Source: Rhodospirillales bacterium
Lineage (GTDB): Bacteria > Pseudomonadota > Alphaproteobacteria > BOG-932 > Roseiterribacteraceae
Direction of reading: 5' to 3'
Assembly (NCBI GenBank): GCA_028291345.1
Contig: JAQGIF010000171.1
Coordinates: forward strand, 1-39,223
DNA length: 39,223 bases
Under the pieces are notes generated by a model. It was not told the origin of the DNA, did not search any database, and worked only from the letters and a program-made list of their open reading frames with translations. The position numbers were made by a program, and so were the translations under genes. Shown here one piece after another: positions 39,222-39,223 of this stretch. How positions within the stretch are numbered: position 1 is the stretch's first letter; every line of letters begins with the position of its first letter.

Positions 39222-39223
39222 GT

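Noticed and set aside
1-39223. CRISPR array, tRNA, rRNA or riboswitch
   Set aside because: No regularly spaced direct repeats, no cloverleaf-like segments and no recognisable conserved RNA motif were found by eye.

Overview
The window is GC-rich, densely packed bacterial DNA. It most resembles a sphingomonad-type alphaproteobacterium (Novosphingobium, Sphingobium or Sphingomonas relatives). This rests on two large TonB-dependent receptors set among catabolic genes, an OmpA module of alphaproteobacterial type, and arrays of SDR, LLM, VOC and SnoaL-like genes. The assignment is by pattern recognition only; there is no rRNA, tRNA or housekeeping marker here.

Layout. (a) 0.3-11.8 kb, all leftward: an LLM flavin oxidoreductase and an SRPBCC protein (4-bp overlap); an SDR, GMC oxidoreductase and SDR; a two-domain VOC-like protein, cytochrome P450 and SDR; a TonB receptor fused to an OmpA domain, then a SnoaL-like protein. 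(b) 12.0-13.7 kb: a VOC protein, a convergent XRE-type regulator, and a regulator/operon intergenic region with repeated GGATAC boxes. (c) 13.7-19.9 kb, rightward six-gene operon: VOC, two-domain VOC-like, OYE/FadH-like flavoprotein, SnoaL-like, aldo/keto reductase, MFS transporter. (d) 20.0-27.9 kb, leftward: a second TonB receptor/OmpA fusion, then a molybdopterin oxidoreductase, PAPS-type sulfotransferase and DUF1214-like protein. (e) 28.4-31.9 kb, rightward: a tandem SnoaL-like protein overlapping a ketosteroid-dehydrogenase-like flavoprotein, then a TetR regulator. (f) 31.9-36.6 kb, leftward: LLM, SDR, LLM, SDR, SDR. (g) 36.6-39.2 kb: a degraded segment with a 12-bp tandem repeat, a frameshifted MFS remnant, an O-methyltransferase-like gene and an unexplained edge.

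How it fits together (inference). Two outer-membrane receptors and an inner-membrane permease would import a poorly permeable organic compound. P450, GMC, SDR, AKR, LLM, OYE-like and KstD-like enzymes would oxidise, reduce and desaturate alcohol, ketone and enone groups. Small NTF2-fold, VOC and SRPBCC proteins would isomerise or rearrange intermediates. The mix suits an alicyclic or polycyclic substrate such as a steroid, terpenoid or similar lipid. There is no CoA ligase, thiolase, ring-hydroxylating dioxygenase, recognisable extradiol dioxygenase, P450 redox partner or flavin reductase in the window, so any pathway is incomplete here and the substrate cannot be named.

Most notable are the two TonB-receptor/OmpA fusions with nearly identical C-terminal modules on divergent barrels, and a pair of two-domain VOC-like paralogues lacking the usual metal ligands. 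No CRISPR array, RNA gene, prophage or intact insertion sequence was seen.
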